A DNA stretch of 64,000 nt, taken from NCBI GenBank assembly GCA_008973525.1, contig WACJ01000115.1, positions 496,001-560,000 of the forward strand, in the 5' to 3' direction. This stretch comes from Stenopsyche tienmushanensis. Its lineage: Eukaryota; Arthropoda; Insecta; Trichoptera; Stenopsychidae. A program made the position numbers and the translations under genes. The notes under the pieces were generated by a model. It worked only from the letters and a program-made list of their open reading frames with translations. It was not told where the DNA came from and ran no database searches. Below are positions 9,900-21,589 of this stretch, in pieces (positions within the stretch are counted from its first letter, which is position 1; every line of letters begins with the position of its first letter).

Positions 9900-12495
9900 C
9901 AACCTATTTGAAACAAGATTTTCGTTATGGAAAAGGCAATGAAACACTTTTAACTACAAGTTAAATCTTAAGTATGTTTACTGTATTATTTTATAGTGGT
10001 ATTTGTTCGCTTTTTTACATATTAATTTATATAGAAAGGATATCTATTGCTGTCGGTTTTACTAAATATTATTCAATTGTATGTAGTTTCTTCAATGTAG
10101 CAATACTCCAAGAAATATACTTAGTGAAGGTGATTTGTTAGATAGAATAAACAACCTTTTTTCCAGTCTCGAGATGTTGTTTCTTCAAATACTGCTCTTT
10201 TTGTTTAAAGAAATATCATTTTTTTCAACCTCAATCTAATCCTTCACTTAGAAAGTTGTGGTGAACCACCCCGAAAGCCACGATGACCCAAGATTGGATC
10301 GAAAGTATAAGTGTAATATATTCTGAAGTGTAATTAATCTTGCTACATGTAATTAGCTTATAAGCCCTTTTCAAAAACTTTGATTAGTAATAATAGGAAT
10401 TGGCTTTATTTTATGTTTTTAATTTAAAAGCTTTAAAAAACACGAACTACCCTCGGAACAGCAGTATAGGATTAAATTGGTTGTTTAAAAATTTTACGGT
10501 TTAGTATGACATAGTTTTTGGTTCCTATCCAGTTACCAAAAAGCTAAATAGTTATGTTATGGTAATTATTTTTGCTTCTTTGCAACTGCGTTTTTCCAAC
10601 GCATTTTATATTACAAAGATATTATTTGATGTTTTTCCTTTATTAATCTTCTTCGTCTTACAAACACAATATGAACAATCACAAATACATATCATGTCGT
10701 TGAATTACATCTAAGACTAACAATGAATACTATTTATTCATTAGTCATTGGAAATTGATATGCTACTTAAAAGGGTAAAATATTGAGTATAATATTAATG
10801 TGGATGGATTGGTAGTGAATAAGTATTTGATACGTAAGTAGATATTGAATCTCGTTTGGGTAAATATATAATGTTATGAACTTGTGACTATCGAACGATG
10901 GACTTGTGGCTTCTACTTGCGATGAAAGGATGCACTGCACTTTCAAAATCTTAAATTACGTCTTTGAAAGAAAGTATTTTTCTCTGTATTAATAAATCCA
11001 CGTCTGTATTTGCCGTTATTATCGACAGTTCTATGAAATCCATTCCAAGATGAAGACATCTCCCTTTTATTTTTTTATTTGATCTACCTATGCTACAACC
11101 ATTAATTTAATACTGCGCAAAAAATCATGGAAATAAATACCAAACCTTGAAATTTTAAATTTTAAGTAAGAAAGTAATATTGAAACGAAAACTAATTAAG
11201 ATAGATTTCACATATACTATTATTTCAAAATTTATTGTGTGTCAAAATCTTTAAAAGTGCCTTTTCTCTTCACAATCATTACATGATGTTGTAAAAAGAA
11301 AACGATGATAATTACGAGCAAATAAATGCAGCATATCGTGTTTTAATAAATTGAATGTTATAAAATTAGACAGTCCAAACAAGGAAATTTGGGGGATTAG
11401 TTGCACTTATACTGTTGCACTTTCAAGTCATTTTTTATGCTCTTTCGGTGATTATACTCATCAAAAATAAATAGAATATTTTTGTTCAAAGCTCATTATG
11501 TTTTATGAGAGAGATATTAAAATATTACCAGATAGGTAGAGTGAGTTAAAGAAGAAGAGATGAGCATTAAATTTTTCACTTTAAAAACGACAATCTTTAT
11601 GGGTACATCTTATATTTAAAAAGTATCAACATTTACTACTTCGTTAATATTAATCTAAATTTTAGTATTATGATAGAACGATCAGAGATAAAAAAACTGT
11701 CTCACTTATACAAAACATTCATCATATATTTCTACGCAAGAAGAAACCACCATAATTTATCAAACTAATATACATATGGATATTTTATCCCTATTGCTTA
11801 CTCTTAACACTGACTTACACTAATTTTTCTTATAAACACACATCAAATTATCACACACTCACTATATTTATTTCATAACCTACTTTAAGTTGAAAAAAAA
11901 TCATTGTAAATAGATAAATTTAACGATATGAGGAGTCTGAATGCTATCTAAAGCACAACTGGCATTTCCTCTAGGACCGGCTGCTTAGTTTTATAAATAC
12001 GACACTGACAGTGTTTTGAGTTGGCTATGCTTCAATGTGCTATGTACCAACTTTTCACAGAGCATCAACAACAAACAAATGTAGCCCTTTTGAATAACTT
12101 GGGATTTCATAATATTACTATGAAATGCATCTAAGTAACATTCGTTTCAAATGAAATATTAGCGGTCTTTAATCACCCATTGACATCCGATACAATTAAC
12201 TATGGTAACAAATATATATATATCTGGAATATTTTTATAGAATAATAGAATATCTTTATAGAATATCCAGTAAAAGCTGGCCCTCGAAAATCTTAAAGGG
12301 ATAAGTCCCACAAACACATTTACACCGGCTTATTTACATGGATCTCCCATGATATGAACCCAAATGACCGACAATATTGCTATATACCGTTTAAAAAAGA
12401 ATACCGCATCTTGTATATTTTTCGAATTAATTTTTACAGGTGCTCAATTATTACATGTATAACATTAACTGAGGTTCAATGTTGAGTAATTTTTC
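9900..12495. other. AT-rich stretch, nothing recognised
   Basis: About 2.6 kb without a recognisable gene, repeat pair or RNA. The sequence around 10240-10310 (AACCACCCCGAAAGCCACGA) is GC-richer and could be the other end of the 9.1-9.9 kb hAT relic, but no inverted repeat or duplication supports that. Confidence 0.5.
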
Positions 12496-12499
12496 TTTC

Positions 12500-12690
12500 C
12501 CACAGTTTACTCTGTTGGTTCAATTACAGTGTGATTGTAGTCTTGCTTATTCAACTTATTTATCAAATGTTCGGTTTGTTAATTAAATTTTCAGCTTATT
12601 AAATAAATTTACACCTTAATAAACTCTTCAATACCAAATTTTCTGAAAATCTCTTAGAAACAAAAATTGAGAAAGCATTGAAACGGTTTA
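12500..12690 (-). pseudogene. Second copy of the hAT LN-x-QG-DHTVIE block
   Basis: On the minus strand the sequence reads LNKQDYNHTVIEPTE, which parallels LNISIQGCDHTVIEATE at about 9800. The nucleotide blocks CAATTACAGTGTGATTGTAG (here) and CAATCACAGTGTGATCGCAG (9803-9822) also match, and both are followed at similar distance by a GCATTGAAAC or GCAATGAAAC segment. This is therefore a decayed second copy of the same hAT family in the same orientation. Little else of the protein is readable. Confidence 0.4.
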
Positions 12691-12911
12691 TATTATAGAT
12701 TAACTTACCTTATTCTTGCACAGAAGACCGAATGCACTCCAATCATGGGTGATGTATCACGAGTGCGTACTCTGTGGGAGTGATTCCAAGAGAAATTCTA
12801 TTTTTTAACAACAATTTACCGTATTATGGATTAGCTGGGATTTTTTTTCTTTCTATTTTGTTAAGTTCACCTCAGTGTACATGGACTGAGTTGAACGTCG
12901 TCAGTTGTTTC

Positions 12912-13030
12912 CAGGGCTTCGAACTATTATTTTTTCATTTCGGTTGTGTTTCGGTTAAGTTCCTAACATTTATATGGGATCGGTTATGGTTTTCGTTCCG
13001 GAAAAAGATCCGGTTTTTGTTTCAGCCCTA
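12912..13030. mobile_element. Small hAT-like MITE remnant
   Basis: The left end CAGGGCTTCGAAC and the right end read inward TAGGGCTGAAAC are imperfectly complementary, and the interior contains GGTTTTCGTTCCGGAAAAAG. A CAGGGCTTCGAACCGGTTCC type end is common in arthropod hAT MITEs. No matching 8-bp flank was found. The frame 12774-13172 runs across this element and the next one and is therefore not a gene. Confidence 0.38.
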
Positions 13031-13055
13031 TAAGATAGCCCCGGCCACCGACTCT

Positions 13056-13774
13056 GTCCTGAGTAGAGAATCCAATCTCGAGCCAAAATTTCGATCCCGG
13101 GATTTCGGGATTTCATTAGACAATCCCGGAATCAGTCCCGGGATCCCGGGATTGGGATTTTCAATATTTTAAGAAATTTCATTGATACATTTGACCAAAA
13201 ATTACTAATAACTCCATTTGTTCAATATAAAAAATAACTTGAAGGCCAAAGAATTTTATTTATTTAAGAAAAGATAAAAATACAATTCAAAAATAGATAA
13301 ATAAAACACTAAAAAAATTAAATATTATTTTTTAAATATCCCCGAAGTAACATTAAACCATCGAGCGTGAGTCCTCATTTTCGTATAACACCATCAATGT
13401 GACTGATAAAACTCCTTTCTGCTGAGACTAGTCCGTGTCTCGCAAAATTCCCGATTTCCCGACAAATTATTTATTTCCGTCGCTGCAGATGAATACTTAT
13501 ATACTATAATACTTTGATGTAATTCGTAATTATATTACGGAGGAATACAAAATTTCTGGACCCCGCATCTATTATATTTCATATCGATATTCCCATTATT
13601 AGAGTCGAGGTGTAATAAATACACCACCGGTAGGGAAAGGTTACTATAACAATTTGAAAAACATACATGTACGCTATATGTTTTGGGAATTTTCGGGATT
13701 ACGTTTACTAATCCTGGGATTCTTAAGTACCTAAAACTGTCCGGGATCCCGGGATTGGATTCCCTAATCCTGAG
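13056..13774 (-). mobile_element. CCCGGGAT-type non-autonomous hAT, copy 1
   Basis: The element spans 13064-13766 (703 bp). It begins TAGAGAATCCAATCTCG and ends CGGGATTGGATTCCCTA. The flanks GTCCTGAG (13056-13063) and ATCCTGAG (13767-13774) agree at 7 of 8 bases, consistent with a hAT target duplication. Subterminal regions at both ends repeat CCCGGGATTTCGGGATT and GGGATCCCGGGATT motifs, which could serve as transposase binding sites. On the minus strand a frame reads REFCETRTSLS, which recalls the RTSLS segment near the carboxy end of hAT transposases; this suggests the element is an internal deletion of a longer one read on the minus strand. Confidence 0.8.
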
Positions 13775-14275
13775 CCTTCTCCCTCCAATTGCCCAGGCTC
13801 AGACGAACGGCATATTTTTTAACCTGATCAGCCCAGCCTAGCCGAGGTAAATTGTAAATTAAAACTAGATAAAATAAATTAGTAATATAGATACATATAT
13901 AGGTTTTATTGATGGAGGAATAGTCTCGCTTGCAACTTCATTTGGTGCGAGCCATTCATGTAAATTAGCCTCTAAGGGAAGGGGGCTTTCGTGATCTTAC
14001 AAATAATAAAAGGCCTTGGACTCGTATTTATCACCGAAAATGCCGTAAACAGCCATGTAAAAGCTCTAAAAATGTACAGAGTGACCACAAAATCTGTGTG
14101 TCTAACTAGTCCGCTTCTCGGACCGCTGACACGATGAATGAGCGCCTCGCGATCGACTGAATATAGTCTGCGTCCATGAACGGATCTCCGCATAGACACT
14201 CCGTCTACGCTAGGGATTACAATTATTCGCCATTATCAACTATTCGAATATTAAAATTTATGAAATAATATGAAA
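13775..14275. other. Unassigned GC-moderate segment
   Basis: The part at 13970-14215 is clearly less AT-rich than its surroundings and has an open minus-strand frame of 75 residues (13972-14199). I do not recognise its product. Its composition suggests either a transposon fragment or part of an untranslated repeat. Confidence 0.3.
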
Positions 14276-14276
14276 A

Positions 14277-14446
14277 TATGGCTCGGGAATAAAATATTTG
14301 CCAACAATAAACAAGTGGAGTCGGCGGTTGATGGCTATTTTGAGTTTTCGGTGGACGGTTTTCATTATAAATAGGGTATCGAAGCTATTGAACATCGCCG
14401 GTATGCAAAGCGTATTGAGCTGAAATATGACTATATTGAGAAATAA
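14277..14446 (+). pseudogene. Mariner transposase carboxy-terminal relic
   Basis: The frame reads WLGNKIFANNKQVESAVDG, then YFEFSVDGFHYK, a stop, then GIEAIEHRRYAKRIELKYDY and IEK before a stop. Mariner transposases end with a block of the form WLGGKRFxSNEEVxxAVxGYF, then YYKxGIExLEHRWxKCIELKGDYVEK. The order and spacing fit closely, with one stop between K and G. The DDD catalytic region upstream is not present; the preceding 300 bases are unrelated, so this is a truncated piece. Confidence 0.78.
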
Positions 14447-14449
14447 AGA

Positions 14450-17400
14450 TAATTTTTCCAAATTTTTGGTGTTTTCCCTGTCCTCGTATTGGTACACATG
14501 ACTATGTTAAATATGATTTTTTTTTAATAACCGAACTAATGGATATTGGTTTTGCTTTATTGAAAAATAATTTTATAAATATGAATTTTCCTATGACGAA
14601 TGCTGGAAATGAATTATTTGCCAACCGGATTTATCTGTATTTTGTCCATACCCGTATCACGAATGCGTTTGACAATTAATCTGCTAACGATGGAAGGCAT
14701 GTTTCATTTTTGAGTGTAACATTCGAGAAATTCGCTGCAAAACTTTTAATTAGCATTGGATAGTCAATTCGTCTACCAAATATTTTTTCCCTGATAACTA
14801 CTAATTATTTAGTTTGGATGATGTCAAATTGGAAAAAATATTTCGAATGATGAAATTTATTATCACTCTTTCGAAAACAGTCCTTATGTCTTGCAAATAT
14901 ATTTTACCAAAAAAATTCAATGCAACGTTGGGAGATAATGATGTTATTCAATTTATGTTAAGCCAATTTAGTCGGACGTCAGCTCTCGTGAACTCGCCGT
15001 TGAAGCTGATTAAATTATGCACCACGTCCGAAAACATGCGCCAATTTAAGCATTGAGCTAGCATGCTCATGTAGATATTGCTAGAAGCCAAATTTTCAAT
15101 AAATCACGAGATCATTTGCATAATTTATGACTCATACGCAACAGCCTTTGGGTGAAGTAAGAACGATGTTCAAAGTGATATTTTTAATAGCTACCACCCA
15201 TTTGAAGGGCTATGTTAATATGATTAATAGTATAACGCACTAATTTTAAAAAAAAGTTAGTATTGTACGTCCAACTTATTTGTCAGATTTCTTTTTAATG
15301 CACGTTCACTTTTTAAGAAGTTAATGATTCCGAATCCGAGACGAGGTAATTCAAGGGTCCGAAAAACTTGTTATTATCCCTTTAGAAGAGTTATTTATCC
15401 CTTACGAGAGTAGATACATGTGAATATATAACGTTAAAACAATAACCTGTTTTTATTTCATTTGTTAGTAATTAGTAGATATATTTTAAGTATGTTAGTG
15501 ATTGTAAGGACCGTATTTGCCATTTGCGGTGAAACCCCCCTTCAAATTCCCCTATGTCAGTCCATAATTTGGAGGGTGGTCGTCTATATTTCCCGGGGTG
15601 ACGAGCCGTATTAGGGGAAACGTTTATAAAAGCTTTGGTGTTTTATTTTCCGCTTTTGAATTAAAAACGTTCGTTACTCAATAATGTTCCAAGAACTTGT
15701 CATTATTTTTCGCAACTGATTTGTAACGTAGAAGGAAAAATTACTGGAAGATACGAGCGGTTTTACGAAAATACAAAGACTTCATATTTTCTTATTAAAG
15801 GATAGATTTTTCAAGACTCATATAATATAATGACGCCACTCCAAATAATACATCTTTCAAGGTTCTTCTGAGCAATTAGGATGATATTCATGTTTTAATA
15901 ATGAAAACAAACGTCAAGATTTTACAAAAGGGCGTTACAATACAACAATAGAGATTTATGAAAGCGCAACATATGTACGCCTATATCTTAGTTACCTTGA
16001 TTCTAAAAATAACTGAACAATGGAGCTTTAAGAAAATTTGCTACACGAGACAGATATCACAGCTCAATACCTTCTTAGCCCTGATTTCTACGCCTGTGCG
16101 AAAACATGTGGAGATTGTGATCTCATCGTTGAAATTTGCACCCTATTGAGATTTTTCATCGAAGTCACGAATAACGCTGCGCCTGTGAATCAGTAAAATC
16201 TCGCCCTAAGCAGGGGTGCGCTTGCCATATGGACAAAATGTGCATCGCACGAGGGCGGTACGCAAACCCTTTACGACGTTCAAAAAAATCGTTTTTATTT
16301 TTATTAAATATAACATATTGAGAGCACACTATAAAAGAGAAAAATCGGAATATGAAATATTTACGAAGTTATAGCGCGTAATCAGGAACACGCCGGAACC
16401 GCTCTGAACTAGGAAGTTAGGTCAAGTAGGAGCGCTTAGAGTTGAGCAACCTTTCTTTCGTAGTACATTTGTTTAAGTCTTTTTTATCTTTATTTTTATT
16501 ATGGGAGATGTTCTTTAAAATATTTTAAACAAAGTTATCGTTATATTGCACTCATATATCTCTAACTGTAGGTATGCGAAATTAAAGTTTTTCTAAATCA
16601 GCTCGAAGTCAAGTTTATCTCGATAGTTTGAATTTTCGGCAAACGGCAAAAATCATATTATAAATATAGCTAATGCTTTTCTCAACAGTCAAAATATTTT
16701 TTTATTATAATATTAATTAAACTTTATATTAACGGCCTCAAGCGTCTTTAGACGTAAGCCTACTCCTTCAGATCATAAGCATCTATAGTCGCAAACCTTA
16801 TATTTTAAATCTGGTTGCAATATATTCATCAGTTATATCTTGGGATACGACCATAAAATAATTGCTCGATTTGGAATTTTACATTTAGGTTTATATACTG
16901 TGTCCGACAGCTTCCTTTTGTAAAATGACGATGACAGTTAATTGATAAAATGAATTATATTTACCAAGTGATGGCGTATTTTATAATGGTGCTTACCTTT
17001 TTTATAGTACACAACATCAATTTTATCTCGATTCTTCTTGCAGTATTATCTTGTGTTTACTTGTGGAGTTCGTTGAGAAGAGGTATCAAATATTGAACTT
17101 ACCTGTAACAAAAATGCAATATTCATTTGACAATAATTATAAAAAGATTAACTTACTACTATCAACGGATTGTATTTTAATGTGTTACTACCTTATAATA
17201 ACACCAATTCACATGCAATCGTGCAATTTATTATTGTTTTTTTTAATGAAAATAAGTTGATTTTTTAAAACATGATCTCAAATGCATCGGGGGAAAATAG
17301 TTAGAGGGCGTATCCAAGGGAGATGCTGACAAGCACAATACTGACTCAGAATTCATAGTAAATGAAGAAATTTGTAATATCTTCGATTATTTTACATACA

Positions 17401-17960
17401 TACGAAGGCATTCAAAAATAATCCGAAATTTCGCTGTACAAATTTATAAATGATTTTTAAAAATACTAATGGAGTGTCTTATTTTTCTACATAGCTTCCT
17501 TCGTTAGAGGTATATTTATTCAATCGAATAGGAAGCTTCTTGATACCTTCACTTTAAAAAGAAGGCGAGAATTAGCATTCACTGATGCGCAACGGTTTAC
17601 TAGCATGCCGATTGCTATAGTGAAATGAATCATGCACAAGAAACCATGTTCGTGGAATCCACCCATTAGTGATATTTTGACTGATTCAAAGAGTAAAAGG
17701 AACCATTTAACCATCATACTCATCGAGTTTCTAAATTACTTAAGTCTTTCAAAACTAAATTATTTTTTCATCTGATGGATTTTGTAAATTCCAAGTGTCT
17801 AAAGTATAATAAGGAGAATATACAAAAATATATTTATGTCCACAATTGTGCACGCCAGGTCTGAAAGGGTTAATAAAAAAACGAATAATATCCGATTAAT
17901 TTTATAAATATTCGTGTGGTGATGTAGAACGGATAATACATTTCAACATCATTATCAGTG
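14450..17960. other. AT-rich stretch with two unassigned repeat-like patches
   Basis: No gene was recognised. A GC-richer patch at 15505-15625 (with GTGAAACCCCCC and TTCCCGGGGTGACGAG) and another at 16205-16270 (CAGGGGTGCGCTTGCCATAT followed by CGCACGAGGGCGG) stand out. The second has the form of a hAT terminal sequence, but its partner end was not found. Frames at 14814-15056, 15958-16149, 17051-17260 and 17520-17723 are short and unrecognised. Confidence 0.4.
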
Positions 17961-17964
17961 TAGT

Positions 17965-18285
17965 GCACCCACAAACAGTCCCCTGCAGAACTTTGTGCCT
18001 CTTTAATATCCATTCGCAGGAAGGAGTTACATCCATCTCGTTTAAATTCGTCTATATCGTCGTATTAAAGAACGCTTTCACAACCGTCTCGATAGGGAGC
18101 TTGGGAGGTTTGAGTAGACTGAATAGTTTTCTTAGGGAGACAGTGAAAAACCATTCTAGACGACCTTTTTTATTTTCCTGGAAAGGGCTTTCCGGAATTA
18201 AAAGATACCAACTCTTTCTTTCTTCGTTAGGGCGTTACCGAGATAGGTTAAAGACCTACGTGACGCGTAAGTGTATTTAAATATA
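17965..18285 (+). repeat. Unclassified dispersed repeat R1, copy 1
   Basis: Matching blocks, in order, with 61396-61765 are: ACAGTCC then CAGAACT, AATATCCATTC-CAGGAAGG, GTTACATCCATCTCGT, GAACGCTTTC, CGTCTCGATAGGGA, TAGTTTTCTTAGG, TCTAGACGACCTTTT, GGGCTTTC and TAGGGCGTT. This copy lacks about 100 bases found in the middle of the 61-kb copy. The frame at 17963-18280 runs through the repeat and is not conserved between copies, so I do not treat it as a gene. Confidence 0.7.
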
Positions 18286-18289
18286 ATCC

Positions 18290-19000
18290 AACAGAAATAT
18301 ACGTTATGGAGAATTGCATAGGAAGCTAACGAAAGAGGAATCACAGCATATGATTATACACTGAATACAAAATTAAAAATAGAAAACATCAAAATAAGAA
18401 AATATTAATATAATTCAAAGTCAAATAGCCATACGATTAAACTGATTTTGCACCATCCTTACGCAAATGATTGATTTTGTATCAGACAGTGATGATGAAC
18501 AAAGATACATTACATTTTATATATGCGAATAAAATAAGAATCTCGCGCATTAGAAGTGAAACTTATTCCCTATAAAGAGTTGGTCGCCTTTTTTTTAAAA
18601 AAAAGGCATTCTGCTACATTTATACTATGCAATTCGTTGACTTTAACGATCAATATATTGTATATTACGAAATCTTAAATGTGAAATTGGCACTGAAATT
18701 CTATGATCTGCCGTAGGCATTCAATTTGATGCGCTATTCGGAATGGCATTGCAATTTTTAGAGCAGTATTTGGATACTGATGGCCCTGGATGACGCAAGT
18801 CAATCCTAAATGGACCTGTTCCCATATGTGTAAAAAACGGTACACTAACATCTGGGTTTGCGTGTATGTCTAGGTCCATGTGTCTGGCATATCTATTTTC
18901 ATTGTTGTCGTACGGCTATCTGCTAGGCGCCAGTCCTCGACGTTCTATTTTCGGGTAATTCTTCAAATATACATATTATTTATTACAGAAAACAAGATAC
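18290..19000. other. AT-rich spacer before a piggyBac relic
   Basis: Mostly featureless. Around 18470-18510 an IDFVSDSDDEQ-like frame could be the acidic amino end of the piggyBac relic that follows, but this is only a guess. A T8-A8 mirror (TTTTTTTTAAAAAAAA) with flanking GCC and GGC occurs near 18590-18606. Confidence 0.35.
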
Positions 19001-19521
19001 TTTAATGATAGCCTGGCGAGACAAAATAATAGTCACAATGCTCAGTACAAAGCATACATCAACTTCCCAATCAATGAGAAGAATAACAAAGACAACCCCA
19101 TACAAATCTAATCAAGATGAGCTAATAAACAAGCCATTAGTTATTTAATATTACATCAAAAATATGGGCGGGGTGGGCACGGCAGATCAATACGCAACAT
19201 TATATTGGTTCATGCAAAGACTTTGAAGCGGTGGAGGAAGTAATTTTTCTGGGATTTTGAAACAAAAATTGTGTTTTTTTTTAAATATTTTATGCAAGGA
19301 ATGTGAAATCAAAGAAAATAGAAAGCCAAAGAAAATTAAATAAATCATAAAAAATTTCGCTGACAATGGTGATGCAACTGGAAACTGTTGATGATTATTG
19401 ATAACTTTCACGCCCCTGCGAAGTCCAAATTGGGGCAATTATCATCAACGGATCACAATGCTCATTTATTTTATAGTGGATCAGGGAGGAATTATAGAGA
19501 CTGTATAGTATGTTCAAACCG
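18970..19521 (+). pseudogene. PiggyBac transposase relic (PGBD-like)
   Basis: A long uninterrupted frame reads RKQDTLMIAWRDKIIVTMLS, TKHTSTSQSMRRITK and DELINKPLVI. After a frameshift come YIKNMGGVGTADQYATLYWF and MQRL. Animal piggyBac transposases have WxDKRxVxMLSTxHxxxxxxVxR, PxxVxDYNKNMGGVDxxDQxxxxYxxxRKTxKWW in the same order; the catalytic Asp of MGGVD-x2-D-Q is changed to G here (MGGVGTADQ). The end near 19400-19521 reads HAPAKSKLGQLSSTDHNAHL and NYRDCIVCSNR, which fits the tail before the Cys-rich domain. Inactive, with the amino-terminal half unrecognisable. Confidence 0.78.
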
Positions 19522-19550
19522 TGAATGATGAAATGTTTTTTTTTATATTT

Positions 19551-19618
19551 TCGCGGACCCCCGGTTATGTCTTCGCGAACCCCCAGAGATCCTCGGACTC
19601 CAGTTTAAGGACTGCCGG
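19551..19618 (-). repeat. hAT terminal fragment
   Basis: Read on the minus strand the end is CCGGCAGTCCTTAAACTGGA followed by GTCCGAGGATC and a GGGGGTTCGCGAAG stretch. Many hAT elements start CAGCGGTTCTTAAACTGGGGTCCGCGG, as does the MITE at 40540. The other end of this element was not found. Confidence 0.45.
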
Positions 19619-19619
19619 T

Positions 19620-21255
19620 CTAAATATGTATTTAATGTTCAATAAATAATTGATAAATCTTGTTTATCCTTGCATGGTACGTATCAGTGCTTTTTCAATG
19701 GAAATTAATTCCGATCAGTACGACACCCGTGTTCAAATTTAATACGTCTGCAAAGGGTTAATTTGTTATTCCTAGTCTTAGTATGTAATCGTAGTATCAA
19801 AATTAAATTGGAAATTTTTTGCTACACTATTGAGAATACATCGAACTAAATATTGTTATACAAATAACAAATTTCATCTTAATAAATAAAATTCAATGGA
19901 TATGTACATATAAGCTTTGTACGTTATAGAGCATAAAATAACATGTCATCGTAATATAAGGGTTGGTGATGTCCTTTCTAGATAAAGTAGAAACTCATCT
20001 CCGATAGGATGTGAATGCTATTTTACCTGTTAGCGTCTAACTGTACCTGTGGTTGTAGAATTTATCTCAAAATTTAGTGTGTATAGACTTTGTAATATTT
20101 TTACCTTTATTCAAATAGGAAAAATATGTATTTTTCTGATCGAGAGACGAAACAAAAAAATAGTTTTTGGGTTATAAAAACGATAAAACACTTGATAATT
20201 GTCATATTTAGATTCCAGAAAAATTAGCTCTTCTATAAACGTAATCTTAAATCAAATGAATCGCTGGAATATTTTAATAAGACATAAACGATAGTAAAAT
20301 TATTAGATAATACTACATTTATAGATTATAAGGAAGATATTAACGAACTACTTTGACTTTAAACAAAAGAAAATTAGCGAAAAATACGCCAATAAACCAT
20401 GATTTATTGGCGGATTTATTAATTACATGAAACAATTTTCTTGAATCATCAATAATTACTTTTTGGGTTTTGATTCAACAACCGTAGCTCTGTTTCAACG
20501 AAAACGTCTTTGTTGTGGAAAGCATAGAAAAGCCTGAGTATAATGATTTTATAATAATATTGATTGTTACCATATGGTCACTTACTTTTTACATTTTACT
20601 TTTTAAACAAAGACGAAAAATTAATAAAATTAACATTGCTTTAATTACATTTATTTCAACATAGTAATTCGTCAATTATTGTAAAACTATAAAAAAAATC
20701 ATGTTCCATTGAATTTACAAGTATCGTTGGCGATATAAATTGATCTTACATAAATTACTATCGGATTGGCTGGAACATTCAAAATAAATACCCAGCGATT
20801 TTTCGATATATTCACTTAGGTAGGGGGTGAGCTTTTATAAATAAAAGCTCAGGAATAAAAATCCTTTCCCCATCCTCCCTAAACATCTGCCTATTACATT
20901 ACTTATATTTAGGTACAACTGATCCTCTTTTTCTGTCGTCTGGGCCTGGGCACTTGGACACCTGGGCATACACACGTGTAGGCTTAGGACAGATGAAAGT
21001 GGTGAAATTCTTTGTCAGTAGCCGAGGCTTTTACATAGGTCTTTGTGAACAACACAATGTAAAAGAGGAAGTATTAGAAGATTATATATTTATAGATCAT
21101 AATCTGAACGTCCATGATCCTTGTTTATCGGCGGTTATATAACATTCGTATTAGTTCAAACCGTCAGGCTGTGGCTATCATATAATCGCTAAAATAAATT
21201 ATTCACGATATCAAGTAATTTAAGAATAATAATATTTGACACATTATTAATTGAT
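19620..21255. other. AT-rich stretch, nothing recognised
   Basis: No gene or element identified. A perfect 10-bp stem hairpin, GAGCTTTTAT-AA-ATAAAAGCTC, occurs at about 20830-20851. The frame at 20954-21142 (62 residues) is unrecognised. Confidence 0.5.
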
Positions 21256-21589
21256 TTAGACCAGCTGTTCATAAACAGGGGTCCGAGGACCCCTGTGGGT
21301 TCGCGAAGAAATTTTTGAAAATGTTTGTGGAACTGGGAAAGATGAAGGAAGAATGCCGAAAGATTTTTTTTTTACTTTCAAGCTCTTCCTGACTCTGTTT
21401 AAGTAACAAAAGGTACGTCAAACGTTTTCGTTCCGTCATAAAAATATGTTTACTTTCTTAGAAAGTCGACAGACCTTAATAGTTAATCCGACGAAATTAT
21501 ACCTACAGCGAACACTTCAGTAATTCTATCGATTTTTTTTTAAATAAAAAAACGAGAACCTGATTCAAGCTAAAATCTAATGCAAAAAA

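Noticed and set aside
12774..13172. A 132-residue plus-strand frame.
   Set aside because: It runs through a hAT MITE remnant and into the first 100 bases of the CCCGGGAT element, so it is a chance frame over two transposons.
17963..18280. A 105-residue protein-coding gene.
   Set aside because: The frame coincides with repeat R1, and the other two copies do not keep it open.
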